Source: JAHEEL01 sp963715255 (GTDB lineage: Bacteria; Actinomycetota; Acidimicrobiia; Spongiisociales; UBA5794). From it: 64,000 nt of DNA. Shown here piece by piece: positions 25,975 through 35,393 of this stretch (position 1 is the first letter of the stretch; the number at the start of each line of letters is the position of its first letter). Position numbers and translations under genes: made by a program. Under the pieces are notes generated by a model, which saw only the letters and a program-made list of their open reading frames with translations, searched no databases and was not told where the DNA came from. Location: positions 310,001-374,000 of the forward strand of contig CAVQRN010000004.1 in assembly GCA_963715255.1 (NCBI GenBank), in the 5' to 3' direction.

Positions 25975-27816
25975 TCATGTCCCGCGCCGCTGCAGCTTCT
26001 TCTCGGCGTCGAGCTCGGCTCGGGCGACCCGGACCTGCTCGCGATCCGATACTTCCGGTACGCCGACCTCCCACCACGCGCCACCCTCGGTCCAGTCGTA
26101 CTGCGAGACCTCGATGACGATCACGTAACTGCGATCCGCCGCTTTTGCACGCCTGAACGCCCTCTTGAATTCGTCGATGGTGGCGACCTTCTCGCTGATG
26201 GCCCCCATTGATTCGGCATGCATGGCGAAGTCGACCCGGAACATCCGCTCGTGGCGGGTGGTGTGCAGCAGGTTGTTGAACTCCTCACCGCCGGTGTTGA
26301 CCTGGAGCCGGTTGATCACGGCGAACCCGCCGTTGTCGCACAGGATGAAGATCACCTTGTGGCCCGTCATCACGGTTGAGTAGATGTCCGAGTTCATCAT
26401 CAGATACGATCCGTCTCCGACCCAGCTCACCACGTCGCGGTCGGGCAGCGCCATCTTGGCTCCCCATGCCCCGGCGATTTCATATCCCATGCAGGAGTAC
26501 CCGTACTCGGCATCGAATGAACCAACGGACTTCGAGTGCCACCCCATGTTGAGTTCACCCGGCAGACCGCCGGCCGCACTGAGTTGGTAGTCGTCCGGAT
26601 CGCAGATCTCGTTGACGGCCCGTATGACCTGGGCATAGGCTGGTGGGTCGAACTTGCTCGAGGTGAACTCGTCGAGGTACGCGTACCAGGAGCGCCGTTC
26701 TTCTCCTGCCCGCTCCAGCCATGTGGCAGGCGCCCGGTAGTCTCCGATGGCGCGGTCCAGATGCTCGAGCGACGTCTTGGCATCGCCAATCACCGAGATC
26801 GCCCGGTGTTTGGTCGCGTCGAATCGTCCGACATTGACCGAAATCAGCGACATCTTCTCGTTGCCGAAGACCGACCACGATCCGGTGGTGAAATCCTGAA
26901 GGCGGGTCCCGACGGCGACGACGACATCGGCGTCGTCGGCCATGGCATTGGCCGAGGTGCTGCCCGTGACGCCGAGCGGACCGACGAAGTTGGGGTGGTC
27001 GGCCAACAACGTGGCCTTGCCGGCCACCGTCTCGGTCACGGGGATGCCGTGTTTCTCCGCGAAGGCAGTGAGTTCGGCAACGGCCCCGGAGTAGTGGACC
27101 CCCCCTCCGGCGATGATGAGCGGCTTGTCGGCTGCGGCCAGTAGTGCGGCCGCCCTGTCGATATCTCTGGGATCGGCGATCGGCCTTCGGATGTAGTGAA
27201 TCTGTGTGCTGAAGAACTCCACCGGGTAGTCGTACGCCTCGGCTGCGATGTCCTGGGGTAGGCCGATGTATGCCGGGCCGCAATCCGCAGGATCGAGCAT
27301 GGTGGCGACCGCTTGCGGGAGCGACTGGATGATCTGCTCGGGCCGGGTGATGCGGTCCCAGTAGCGGGTGACCGCGCGGTAGGCGTCGCTGACCGTTGTC
27401 GATGGACTGTCGAAGTGTTCGAGTTGCTGGAGCACCGGGTCGACGAAGCGATGCTGGAACGTGTCACCGCTGAAGATCAGCAGCGGTAGGCGGTTGGCAT
27501 GGGCGGTTGCGGCAGCGGTGATCATATTCGTGGAGCCGGGTCCCACCGACGACGTGGCGATCATGATTTGACGGCGTCGCTTCGCTTTGGCGAATGCCAC
27601 CGCGGCCAGCGCCATCGATTGCTCGTTGTGTCCCCGCCACGTCGGGAGCTCGTCCTGAACCGGATACAACGCTTCGGCAAGGGAGACCACATTGCCGTGG
27701 CCGAAAATGCCGAACGCGCCGGCGAACAGGGGTTCTTCATTCCCGTCGATGATCGTTCGCTGGGCAATGAGGTAGGTGACGATCGCTTGTGCCGTCGTGA
27801 GTCGAATCGTGTTCAT
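25975..27816 (-). CDS. iolD: Trihydroxycyclohexane-1,2-dione hydrolase IolD
   Basis: A 613-residue thiamin-diphosphate enzyme that opens the cyclohexane-dione ring to 5-deoxy-glucuronate. The activating glutamate lies in G-H-N-E-Q-S-M at residue 65. The ThDP-Mg motif is W-V-G-D-G-S-Y-L-M-M-N-S. The central domain G-G-G-V-H-Y-S-G and the C-terminal W-W-E-V-G-V-P are typical of IolD rather than acetolactate synthase. The frame is intact. The ATG overlaps the aldolase stop (ATGA). Confidence 0.93.
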   Translation of the reverse strand: MNTIRLTTAQAIVTYLIAQRTIIDGNEEPLFAGAFGIFGHGNVVSLAEALYPVQDELPTWRGHNEQSMALAAVAFAKAKRRRQIMIATSSVGPGSTNMITAAATAHANRLPLLIFSGDTFQHRFVDPVLQQLEHFDSPSTTVSDAYRAVTRYWDRITRPEQIIQSLPQAVATMLDPADCGPAYIGLPQDIAAEAYDYPVEFFSTQIHYIRRPIADPRDIDRAAALLAAADKPLIIAGGGVHYSGAVAELTAFAEKHGIPVTETVAGKATLLADHPNFVGPLGVTGSTSANAMADDADVVVAVGTRLQDFTTGSWSVFGNEKMSLISVNVGRFDATKHRAISVIGDAKTSLEHLDRAIGDYRAPATWLERAGEERRSWYAYLDEFTSSKFDPPAYAQVIRAVNEICDPDDYQLSAAGGLPGELNMGWHSKSVGSFDAEYGYSCMGYEIAGAWGAKMALPDRDVVSWVGDGSYLMMNSDIYSTVMTGHKVIFILCDNGGFAVINRLQVNTGGEEFNNLLHTTRHERMFRVDFAMHAESMGAISEKVATIDEFKRAFRRAKAADRSYVIVIEVSQYDWTEGGAWWEVGVPEVSDREQVRVARAELDAEKKLQRRGT

Positions 27817-28592
27817 GTGGGTACTCCTTCAGTGCCACGAACGGTTTCCAAGTAGTTGCGCATGGCGCCCGACAACAGCGGCTCTAGGCCGGTGGTGAGG
27901 TAGCGAGCGCCTCGCTCGCGCCAGGCGACTCCTTCGGCCGGGTTGGCCACGAAGATGCCGAGCGCCTTGTCGCTCGCCGTGACGACCTCGGCGATTCGGC
28001 CCATGGCCGCCTGAACGTCGGGGTGGGATGGATTGCCGACGTGACCGAGGGAGTGGGCGAGATCGGTCGGTCCGATGAACACGACGTCGATGCCGTCGAT
28101 ACCGACAAGGTCCTCGACGTTGGCCACGCCTTCCCCGGATTCGACCTGCACCACGACAAGGGTTTCGGCGTTGGATTGTCTCGTGTAGTCACCGATCGAG
28201 GCAGACAGTCCGAATCCAGCTGATCGGGTTGCTGCCAACCCGCGCGATCCCCGCGGCTGGTACTTCACGGCCTGAACAGCGGCCTCCGCTGCGGCGCCCG
28301 AATCGACCCAGGGAACGTGCAGGCCGTGGGCGCCGGCGTCGAGGAAGCGCAGGATGGTGGATGGTTCGTTGGTCGTCACCCGCACCATCGGGGTGACGCC
28401 GTGGAGCTCGCATGCCCGCGAGAGGTCTTCGAGATCGCGAGGTTGTAGTGCCCCGTGCTCGGCATCGAACACCAAGAAGTCCCAGCCACCGAGGGCCATG
28501 AATTCGGCCAGCGTTCCGACCGGGTATCGGAGGAAGCAGCCGACGATCGTTTCACCGGCTGCAAGGCGATGTTTGGCACGGTTCTCGATCAT
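27813..28592 (-). CDS. HpcH/HpaI-family aldolase
   Basis: A 259-residue class II (metal-dependent) aldolase of the 2,4-dihydroxyhept-2-enedioate / 2-keto-3-deoxy-acid type. Landmarks are F-D-A-E-H-G-A-L (metal and base region), V-R-V-T-T-N-E-P, A-G-A-H-G-L-H-V-P and V-V-Q-V-E-S-G-E-G. F-I-G-P-T-D-L-A-H-S-L-G is the classic family signature. Canonical inositol operons use the kinase IolC and the aldolase IolJ after IolB. Neither is here, so this aldolase may act on an unphosphorylated intermediate. That role is inference. Confidence 0.88.
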   Translation of the reverse strand: MIENRAKHRLAAGETIVGCFLRYPVGTLAEFMALGGWDFLVFDAEHGALQPRDLEDLSRACELHGVTPMVRVTTNEPSTILRFLDAGAHGLHVPWVDSGAAAEAAVQAVKYQPRGSRGLAATRSAGFGLSASIGDYTRQSNAETLVVVQVESGEGVANVEDLVGIDGIDVVFIGPTDLAHSLGHVGNPSHPDVQAAMGRIAEVVTASDKALGIFVANPAEGVAWRERGARYLTTGLEPLLSGAMRNYLETVRGTEGVPT

Positions 28593-30021
28593 GACGGCTC
28601 ACCTTCCAGACCGTGGATGACCACCGTCTTGAGTTCTGTCATCTCCTCAACGGCGTAGCGGATTCCCTCCTTGCCGATGCCGCTGCCTTTCAACCCGCCG
28701 TACGGCATGAGGTCTGCTCTCCACAGCGGCGTCCAGTTGATGTGGATGCTGCCGGCCTCGACCTCCCTCGCGAACCGCAGCGCGTCGGTCACGTTCTTGG
28801 TGAAGATGCCGGCGCCGAGTCCGTAGTTGGAGTCGTTCGCGAGGGCGATAGCTTGATCGATTCCCGCGGCTCTCGATGACGCTCAACGTGGGACCGAACA
28901 CCTCCTGTTGAGAGAGCTTCATGCCGGGCGTCACGTCGGCGACGACGGTGGGGAAGAGCTTGGCACCGTCCCGTTGACCACCGATGACGACGCGGCGCCG
29001 GAAGCGACCGCCTCGTCGACCCACCTCGCCACCCGCGCCGCCTCGGCTTCCGAGATCATGGCGCCGATCTTGGTGTCGGCGGCAAGCGGGTCACCCATTC
29101 GGAAGCCGGCGACCGGTTCGGCGAAGGGCCTCCAGATAGTCCTCGTAGATGTCCTCGTGGACGATCACCCGCTGCAACGATATGCACACCTGGCCGGCGT
29201 TGACGTAACCCCCGGTTGCGCTCGCTTCGGCGGCCAGTTCCAGATCGGCGTCCGGCATCACGATCATCGGACAGTTGGCGCCGAGTTCGAGGGATAGGCG
29301 CTTCACTCCCGCGACGCGGGCGATCTCCTCTCCGACAGCGGTGCTGCCGGTGAAGGAGACCTTCCTCACACGTGCGTCACGAACGAGCGCCATCCCGACG
29401 GCTCTTCCGCCTCCCGTGATGGTCTGGAGTCCGACGCCGGGGAGGCCGGCTTCGATCAGCTTCTCGGTGATGATCAGTGCCGTCAGTGGCGCCTGCGATG
29501 CGGGCTTGAGAATCACCGCGTTGCCGGCTGCCAGAGCGGGGGCGATCTTGTGCACGACGAGGAGACCCGGATAGTTGAACGGGGTGATGGCCACCACCAC
29601 GCCGGTAGGGATCCGGAGCGTGAACCCGAGTTTCCCGTCGCCACCGGCCTGCGCGTCGAGCGGCAGGGTCTCTCCGCGTATCTGGGTCCCTTCGAATGAC
29701 GCCAGCCGGAACATCTCGCCGAAGCGGGATGCCTCACCGGTGGCTTCGCCGATCGGTTTGCCGACTTCCAGACTGATGGTGCGGGCGATCCGTTCGACGT
29801 CCGCATCGAGCAGATCGGCGGCTCGACGGAGGATATCGGCACGAGCGGCACCGCCACCGCCTCGCATGACGACCGCCCCCCGCTCGGCCGTGGCCAGGGC
29901 CTCTTCGATCTGCGTCGCCGTCGCCACCGGGACCCGGTCGATCACCTCACCGGAATACGGAGAGACGACGTCGATCCACTCGGATGATCCTTGCCACCGA
30001 CCTCCGACGATACATGTCCAC
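28589..30021 (-). CDS. NAD(P)-aldehyde dehydrogenase (four apparent frameshifts)
   Basis: An aldehyde dehydrogenase of about 475 residues, rebuilt from three frames. N-terminal part: V-V-S-P-Y-S-G-E-V. Middle: I-T-P-F-N-Y-P, F-T-G-S-T-A-V-G, glutamate in L-S-L-E-L-G-A and cysteine in N-A-G-Q-V-C-I-S-L. The tail Y-G-G-L-K-G-S-G-I-G-K-E-G is in another frame. Breaks are inferred near 30005, 29132, 28996 and 28864. The cysteine loop differs from the G-Q-R-C form of methylmalonate-semialdehyde dehydrogenase, so substrate is open (malonate semialdehyde, lactaldehyde-like). GTG 30021 or ATG 30015 has AGGAGGA upstream. With this many breaks, a true pseudogene cannot be excluded. Confidence 0.75.
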
Positions 30022-30033
30022 GAGCACTCCTCC

Positions 30034-31214
30034 TCAGTCGATCCGCAGGCTGGTCGACGTTCTCCCAGGTACCCGACTCCCACGAGCGGGTCATAGCGGC
30101 TTCGACGTCGGCGGTGGCCAGCGCATCGGCGAACGCCACAGCGGCCGGGCCGTCCCGCCACGACGGACTTCAGGAACTCGAGTGCCTCGAAGACTTTGAG
30201 GTCCTCGTACCCGATCGGGTTGCCACCGCCGGGGACGATATTCCCGTGGTGGGGGAAGGCGTCACCGGCGAGCACGCGTAGAAATCCGTCGCGTAGGTGT
30301 CTCCTCGGGAAGGTAGAGCTGGAGCTCGTTCATGGTCTCGAGATTCCAGGCGGCCGCGCCCGTCGCCCCGTTCACTTCGAACGCCATCTGGCTTTGTGGG
30401 CCGAAGATGGAACGGTCGACTTCGAGGGTACCCCGGACACCGTTGTGGAATTCGACCAGCGCTCCGACGTAGTCCTCGTTGGTCACTGCGACCGGTCGGG
30501 TCGCCGGGTGATCCCCGGTCATAGTGCGTGCCGGTCCCTGGTTTTGGCAGAGGGCGTTCCTTGATGAAGATCTCCTTGGTCGCGACGACCCTCCGGATGG
30601 GGCCGACCAGATAGTGCGCCATGTCGACGGTGTGCGACATGATGTCGGTGAGGAGCTCCGTAGCCGGCTTCTTCCATTAGGTAGCGCCAGCTCAAGACCC
30701 CGAGTCGGTCGCGCCCGTACATGGAGAAGAAGCGTCCCCGGTAGTGCGTGAGGTCTCCGAGACGTCCATCGTCGATGAGCTCCTTGAGGTGTTGGACGAC
30801 GGGGGCCCATCGATAGTTGAAGCCGACGCCGGTGATGACACCGGCGACACGTGCGGCATGCTCGATCACCGCGGTGACCTCCGGAGCTTCCCCGACCGGC
30901 TTCTCGCAGAAAATGGCCTTGCCGGCAGCTGCGGCGGCGATGGCAATCTCGCGATGCATCTTGTTGGGGGCCGTGATCGTGACGACGTCGACATCGGGAT
31001 GGTCGATCACCGCCTGCCATTCGGTCGTGGCACGCTCGAATCCGAAGTTTGCGTGGGCGAGTTCGGCGCGCGCCGGAACGTTGTCCGCGACGATGACGAG
31101 CCGGGGCATGATCTCCGCTTCGGGGAAGTGCATCGGTATGCGCCGGTACGACCGCGAGTGCGCTTGTCCCATCCAGCCGAAGCCGATCACACCGATACCG
31201 ATGGATGTTGTCAC
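30034..31214 (-). CDS. Gfo/Idh/MocA oxidoreductase (several apparent frameshifts)
   Basis: A dehydrogenase of about 390 residues. The start is intact: V-I-G-F-G-W-M-G-Q-A-H-S, A-P-N-K-M-H, C-E-K-P-V-G-E and G-F-N-Y-R-W-A-P. After E-E-A-G-Y-G-A the frame breaks at about 30656 and resumes as T-D-I-M-S-H-T-V-D-M-A. More breaks follow near 30505, 30285, 30130 and 30045. The segments S-I-F-G-P-Q-S-Q-M-A-F-E and G-G-G-N-P-I-G-Y-E-D are recovered in other frames. W-x-P and long C-terminal segments resemble glucose-6-/UDP-sugar-type members rather than IolG. GTGA overlap with the preceding gene. Confidence 0.72.
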
Positions 31215-32208
31215 GGTCGCGTCTCCTTCGTGTTCGGATCTCGCCGGCGCACCGGCCAGACCATCTGGTTGACGAGATGATTCGGGTACTCGCCCTGCAG
31301 GACTTGGAGAGCCTGGGTGACGGCGCTCTCGTAGAGGCGGGCCTTGCCCGCGGTGGTGGCGGCGGCAACGTGTGGCGTCACCACCACGTCGTTGCGCCGC
31401 AGGAGGGGATGGTCCGGAGGCAGGGGTTCGGGATCGGTCACGTCGAGTCCGGCGCCGGCCAGGTGACCCATCTCTATGGCACCGAGGAGTGCGTCGTGGT
31501 CGACCAGCCCCCGCGTGCCGTGTTGATCAGAATCGCCCCAGGCTTCATCAGCTGAAGCCGTTCGCCGTCGATCAGGTGACGGGTCCCAGTCGTGAGCGGC
31601 ACATGGAGAGAGACAACGTCGGCCTGGGCCAGGAGTCCGTCGAGCGAGTCGACCAGCTCGATCCCGGCCGACGTCGCTGCGGACTCATCCACGAAGGGAT
31701 CGTACGCGACTACCCGCATGTCGAATGCGGCCGCCATGTGCGCCACGCGGCTCCCGATCCGCCCGATGCCGACAAGCCCGAGCGTTCGTCCCGAGAGTTC
31801 TTCACCCTGGTGCGATGCGAAGAAGTCACGGCCACCGCCGCGAAGGGCCGCTTGCGCCTCCGGCACCTGTTTTGCGACCGTGAGCATGAGGGTGATCGCA
31901 TGCTCGGCCGTGGAGACGGTCGGTGCATCCGGTGTGTTGCACACGGCGATACCGCGGTCCGTCGCAGCGTCCAGGTCGACGTTGTTGACGCCGATCCCGG
32001 TGCGGGCAATCACCCGGAGAAGGGGGGCGCGGTCCATGGCTGGGCCGTCGTACGTCGCGAGCGATGAGGCGATCGCTGCCTCGGCCGAACCGATGGCGGA
32101 CATGAGGTCATTGGGGGTAGCGGTCCCTGGTCCGATCGGCGTGGCCACTCCGGCGAGCGTCGCCGAGAGGTAGTGGGGCACGTCTCGCTCGAACCAGATC
32201 CGGAACAT
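31211..32208 (-). CDS. D-2-hydroxyacid dehydrogenase (one frameshift)
   Basis: A protein of about 330 residues of the phosphoglycerate-dehydrogenase-like family, first gene of the operon. Landmarks: A-R-T-G-I-G-V-N-N-V-D, the nucleotide-binding G-L-V-G-I-G-R-I-G-S, H-V-P-L-T-T-G-T-R-H and N-T-A-R-G-G. A base is lost in a G run at about 31515. The corrected frame reads L-V-D-H-D-A-L-L-G-A-I-E and then A-G-L-D-V-T-D-P-E-P and the catalytic-His segment V-V-T-P-H-V-A-A. ATG 32208 has GAAGGGC upstream. The substrate is a 2-hydroxy or 2-keto acid, otherwise unknown. Confidence 0.85.
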
Positions 32209-32229
32209 TCGGCTGCCCTTCAGAGTGGC

Positions 32230-32257
32230 TTGACACCAGGTTGGTGCACAGTATAAC
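32230..32257 (+). promoter_or_regulatory. Sigma-70-type promoter toward the iolG-like gene
   Basis: TTGACA at 32230-32235 and TATAAC at 32252-32257 are separated by 16 bases, close to the vegetative consensus. The expected start of transcription falls in or just before the palindrome at 32267, a classic repression layout. Confidence 0.6.
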
Positions 32258-32279
32258 GTCCGGTCATTGGAACGTTCCA
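32250..32279 (-). promoter_or_regulatory. Sigma-70-type promoter toward the inositol operon
   Basis: On the minus strand TGGAAC (32279-32274) and TATACT (32255-32250) are separated by 18 bases. The -35 region lies inside the palindrome, so a bound repressor would block it. The same geometry recurs before the transketolase operon. Confidence 0.5.
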
Positions 32280-32280
32280 C
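32267..32280. promoter_or_regulatory. LacI-type operator palindrome
   Basis: The sequence TTGGAACGTTCCAC contains a perfect 12-bp inverted repeat (TGGAACGTTCCA) with a central CG, as LacI-family operators have. It sits between the divergent promoters of the inositol island. The same core, extended to 14 perfect bases, occurs at 47219-47232. Confidence 0.75.
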
Positions 32281-32330
32281 AGCTATCTAGCTGGATACTC
32301 CCGAAGCGGATATCCAGAGAGGATGTGAGT

Positions 32331-33321
32331 GTGAGAGTCGGGCTGATCGGCGCAGGGAGAATCGGCGCCTTCCACGCTCAAACGCTGGCAGATCATCCTG
32401 AGGTGACCGCCGTCATCGTCACCGACCCGCTCGCTCGAGCGTGCCGAGGCCGTTGCTCGCGACATCGGTGCTGGAGTCGCTCCCGACGCTGAAGCGATGA
32501 TCGGACACATCGACGCGATGGTGGTCGCTGCGGCGACCGGTGTCCACGCCGAGATGATGCTCCTTGCCGCCGAGGCAGGCATCCCGGTGTTCTGCGAGAA
32601 GCCGATTGCGACCGACCTGCCGGCGACCGACGAAGTGGTCGAGCGTCTCAGCGCCCTGAACATTCCGGCGCAGATCGGTTTCCAGCGGCGATTCGACTTC
32701 GGCTACCGCGGCGCCAAGGACCTCGTCGACTCGGGACGACTTGGCCACCTGTACTCGGTGCGAACGACCACCCACGATTTCGACCCGCCGCCGCCCGGCT
32801 ACCACGACACGGGCATCTTCCGTGATACGCAGATTCACGACTTCGACGTTCTGCGGTTCGTCACCGGACAGGAGGTCGTCGAGGCGTACGCCGATGGCCA
32901 CACCACCACCACGCAGGAGTTCGGGCCGGACCGGCCGGTCGAAACGGGTGTGGTGATCCTGTCGCTGACCGACGGAACGAGAGCGATCATGTCGGGGAAC
33001 CGACACGACCCGGTGGGTCACGACGTGCGGATGGAACTGTTCGGAACCCTCGACAGCGTGTCGGTCGGCCTGGGGCCGTCGCTCCCGTTGCGGTCGCTTG
33101 AACACGATGTGCCCGGGCCCTCCGAGCCGACACCCAAGACCTTCCTCGATCGATTCGCACCCGCCTATCGGGATGAGATCGGGGTATTCATCGAAGTCGC
33201 GCAGGGACGTCTGGCCAGCCCCTGCACCCCATCGGATGCGCGCGAGGCGTTACGCATCGCGATCGCGTGCGATGTGTCTCGCGAACAACACCGACCGGTC
33301 GAGATCAAGGAGATCGTATGA
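32331..33321 (+). CDS. iolG: Inositol 2-dehydrogenase-like oxidoreductase (one frameshift)
   Basis: About 329 residues, NAD-dependent oxidation of a cyclitol to the inosose expected as the first step. It has G-L-I-G-A-G-R-I-G-A-F-H, C-E-K-P-I-A-T, G-F-Q-R-R-F-D-F-G-Y and Q-I-H-D-F-D-V-L-R, the IolG-type pattern. An extra C at about 32436 breaks the frame. Removing it gives D-P-L-A-E-R-A-E-A-V-A-R-D-I-G. GTG 32331 follows AGAGAGG. It is the first gene of the plus-strand group and overlaps iolE by ATGA. The iolG symbol is assigned by superfamily and context. Confidence 0.82.
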
Positions 33322-34202
33322 GCGATGTGATGGCACGTATTGCCGGTGCGCCAATCACCTGGGGCGTGGACGGTTCACCCGGCTGGGGCCACCTGATGGA
33401 TGTCGAACGCGTGCTGCGTGAGATGGCGGAAGTCGGCCTCCATGCGACCGAGTTGGGCCCGGATGGCTACCTGCCGGGCGATCCCGAGGAGCTACGTGTG
33501 CTACTCGACCGACACGGCCTCGCGCTCATTGGTGGCTTCGTGCCGGCGGTGCTCTACCGCGACGACATGGCCGACGAGCAACTCGCCTACGTGGCTCGTG
33601 CCGCCGGAACGCTCGCGGGGTGTGGCTCCGAAGTCCTCGTTTTGGGTCCGGTCACGCACCATCCGGGCTACGACACGACGATGGACATGACCGACGACGA
33701 GTGGCCGATCTTCGTGAAGAACCTCCAACGGGTCACCGATATCGCCGGGGCCGAGGGCCTCACGACCGCGCTGCACCAGCATTGGGGCACCGCGATCGAG
33801 CGGCCCCACCACATGGATCGGCTCATCGCGGATAGCACGGTCGATTTCTGCCTTGACACCGGCCACCTCTTCCTCGGCGGGTGCGACCCGCTGGAGGTAG
33901 CGAAGGCGGCCGAGGGTCGGGTGTCGCACGTGCATCTGAAGGATGTCGACGGCGAGATGGCGGCACAGGTGCGGGATGGTGAACTCCCGTTCCGGCAGTC
34001 CGTGATCGACGGCATCTTCAAACCTCTGGGCGAGGGCGACGTCGACATTGCCGGTTTCGTCGCCGAGTTGGAGCGATCCGGCTATGACGGTTGGTATGTG
34101 CTAGAACAGGACCTGGTCCTTGACGAGGAGCCGGAGGAAGGAGAAGGTCCGATCGCGGATGCGCGGACCAGTCTCGAGTATCTACGGAAGGCATTCGCAT
34201 AG
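33318..34202 (+). CDS. iolE: Inosose dehydratase IolE-like TIM barrel
   Basis: A 294-residue metal-dependent barrel enzyme that dehydrates 2-keto-myo-inositol to the dione used by IolD. Family patterns are present: A-P-I-T-W-G-V at the start, A-L-H-Q-H-W-G-T, D-T-G-H-L-F-L-G-G-C-D-P, V-S-H-V-H-L-K-D-V and W-Y-V-L-E-Q-D. They contain the expected Glu/Asp/His metal ligands. The frame is intact. The gene is coupled to the dehydrogenase before it and followed by the sugar ABC importer genes. Confidence 0.9.
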   Translation: MSDVMARIAGAPITWGVDGSPGWGHLMDVERVLREMAEVGLHATELGPDGYLPGDPEELRVLLDRHGLALIGGFVPAVLYRDDMADEQLAYVARAAGTLAGCGSEVLVLGPVTHHPGYDTTMDMTDDEWPIFVKNLQRVTDIAGAEGLTTALHQHWGTAIERPHHMDRLIADSTVDFCLDTGHLFLGGCDPLEVAKAAEGRVSHVHLKDVDGEMAAQVRDGELPFRQSVIDGIFKPLGEGDVDIAGFVAELERSGYDGWYVLEQDLVLDEEPEEGEGPIADARTSLEYLRKAFA

Positions 34203-34238
34203 GTCCACCCAATGCCTGCCAATTCGCGTAGGTTTGGG

Positions 34239-34252
34239 TTGAAACGGTCCCA
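34239..34252. promoter_or_regulatory. Possible weak operator before the ABC importer
   Basis: TTGAAACGGTCCCA matches the 14-bp palindrome of 47219 at 11 of 14 positions and keeps the central CG. It overlaps a 6-bp hairpin (CCCACC/GGTGGG, 34249-34263) just upstream of the binding-protein gene. This is suggestive only. Confidence 0.3.
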
Positions 34253-34288
34253 CCGCCGGTGGGCCGACGGATGAATAGAGGAGGAACA

Positions 34289-35320
34289 ATGAAACGCAGT
34301 GTGTGGATTGCACTCATGCTGAGCTTCGCCCTGATCGTTGGTGCGTGCTCGAGCGATAGCGACGACACCACGACGACGGCGGGCGGTGGAGACGATGCCG
34401 CCACAACAACGGCCGCCCCGAGTGGCGACGATGCGGTCATGCAGCGGGACTACCGCTTCGTGGTTGTCTCGCACGGGCAGGCATCCGACCCGTTCTGGTC
34501 GGTGGCTGCAAACGGCGTGAGCGCTGCAGCGGACGACATGGGCGTCACCGTTGAGTACCAGTCACCCGGCACGTTCGACATGGTTGAGATGAGCAACATC
34601 ATCAACGCCGCCGTTGCATCACAGCCCGACGGTCTCGTCGTGACGATTCCCGACGCCGACGCGCTTGGTGACTCGATCAGGGCTGCGGTTGCCGCCGGTA
34701 TTCCGGTGATCTCGATGAACTCGGGCAGCGATGTCTTCGCGGAACTCGGTGTCCTGGTGCATGTTGGCCAGACCGAATACGAGGCCGGCCTGCTCGCAGG
34801 ACAGAAGTTCGCCGCTGAGGGCGTTGGTAGCGCTATTTGCGTGAACCAGGAAGTCGGCAATGTGGCACTGGACCTTCGGTGCCAAGGGTTCGAGGACGGA
34901 CTCGGCGTTGACGTTCCGGTGATCCCGGTCAACCTGGCAGATCCAACGGCCGCTCAGGAGACGGTCGGCGGTGCATTGCAGGCCAATCCGGTGGACGGCA
35001 TTCTGACGCTCGGCCCGACGGGTGCGATGCCGACCCTTGCGGCTCTTACCGACAACGGCATGCTGGGAACCATCAAGTTCGCGACGTTCGACATGTCCCC
35101 GGAGGTGTTGCAGGCCATTGTCGACGGTGACATGCTGTTCGCCATCGACCAGGCGCAGTACATGCAGGGGTATCTGCCGATCGTGCTCTTGACGAAGTAC
35201 ATGGAGACCGGCGCTCTGCCACTCGGCAGTGTCGACCGCGTCATCCTCACCGGTCCGCAGTTCGTAACGGCGGACAACGCGGCCGATGTGATCAGCTACT
35301 CGGAGCAAGGTCTCCGATAG
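34289..35320 (+). CDS. Sugar/cyclitol ABC binding lipoprotein (RbsB type)
   Basis: A 343-residue periplasmic-binding protein type I. The lipoprotein signal ends in L-I-V-G-A-C and is followed by a Ser/Asp/Thr linker. The mature fold has the D-P-F-W-S-V-A-A-N-G pattern near its start and D-G-L-V-V-T-I-P-D-A, as in ribose, xylose and inositol receptors. ATG 34289 follows GAGGAGGAA. Its place after iolE and the palindrome suggests an inositol or related polyol as ligand, which is inference. Confidence 0.9.
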   Translation: MKRSVWIALMLSFALIVGACSSDSDDTTTTAGGGDDAATTTAAPSGDDAVMQRDYRFVVVSHGQASDPFWSVAANGVSAAADDMGVTVEYQSPGTFDMVEMSNIINAAVASQPDGLVVTIPDADALGDSIRAAVAAGIPVISMNSGSDVFAELGVLVHVGQTEYEAGLLAGQKFAAEGVGSAICVNQEVGNVALDLRCQGFEDGLGVDVPVIPVNLADPTAAQETVGGALQANPVDGILTLGPTGAMPTLAALTDNGMLGTIKFATFDMSPEVLQAIVDGDMLFAIDQAQYMQGYLPIVLLTKYMETGALPLGSVDRVILTGPQFVTADNAADVISYSEQGLR

Positions 35321-35334
35321 CAGCCGTCGAGGAT

Positions 35335-35357
35335 GGGGCCCGCCTCCGGCGGGCCCC
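35335..35357 (+). terminator. Intra-operon hairpin after the binding-protein gene
   Basis: A perfect 10-bp G+C stem (GGGGCCCGCC with GGCGGGCCCC) and a 3-base loop lie 14 bases after the binding-protein stop and before the permease. It has no U-tract. It has the same position and design as the hairpin at 10411-10440 in the other importer operon. Confidence 0.75.
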
Positions 35358-35393
35358 GACCATGTATCCATTTGATCGACGGAGGAAGGTGAC

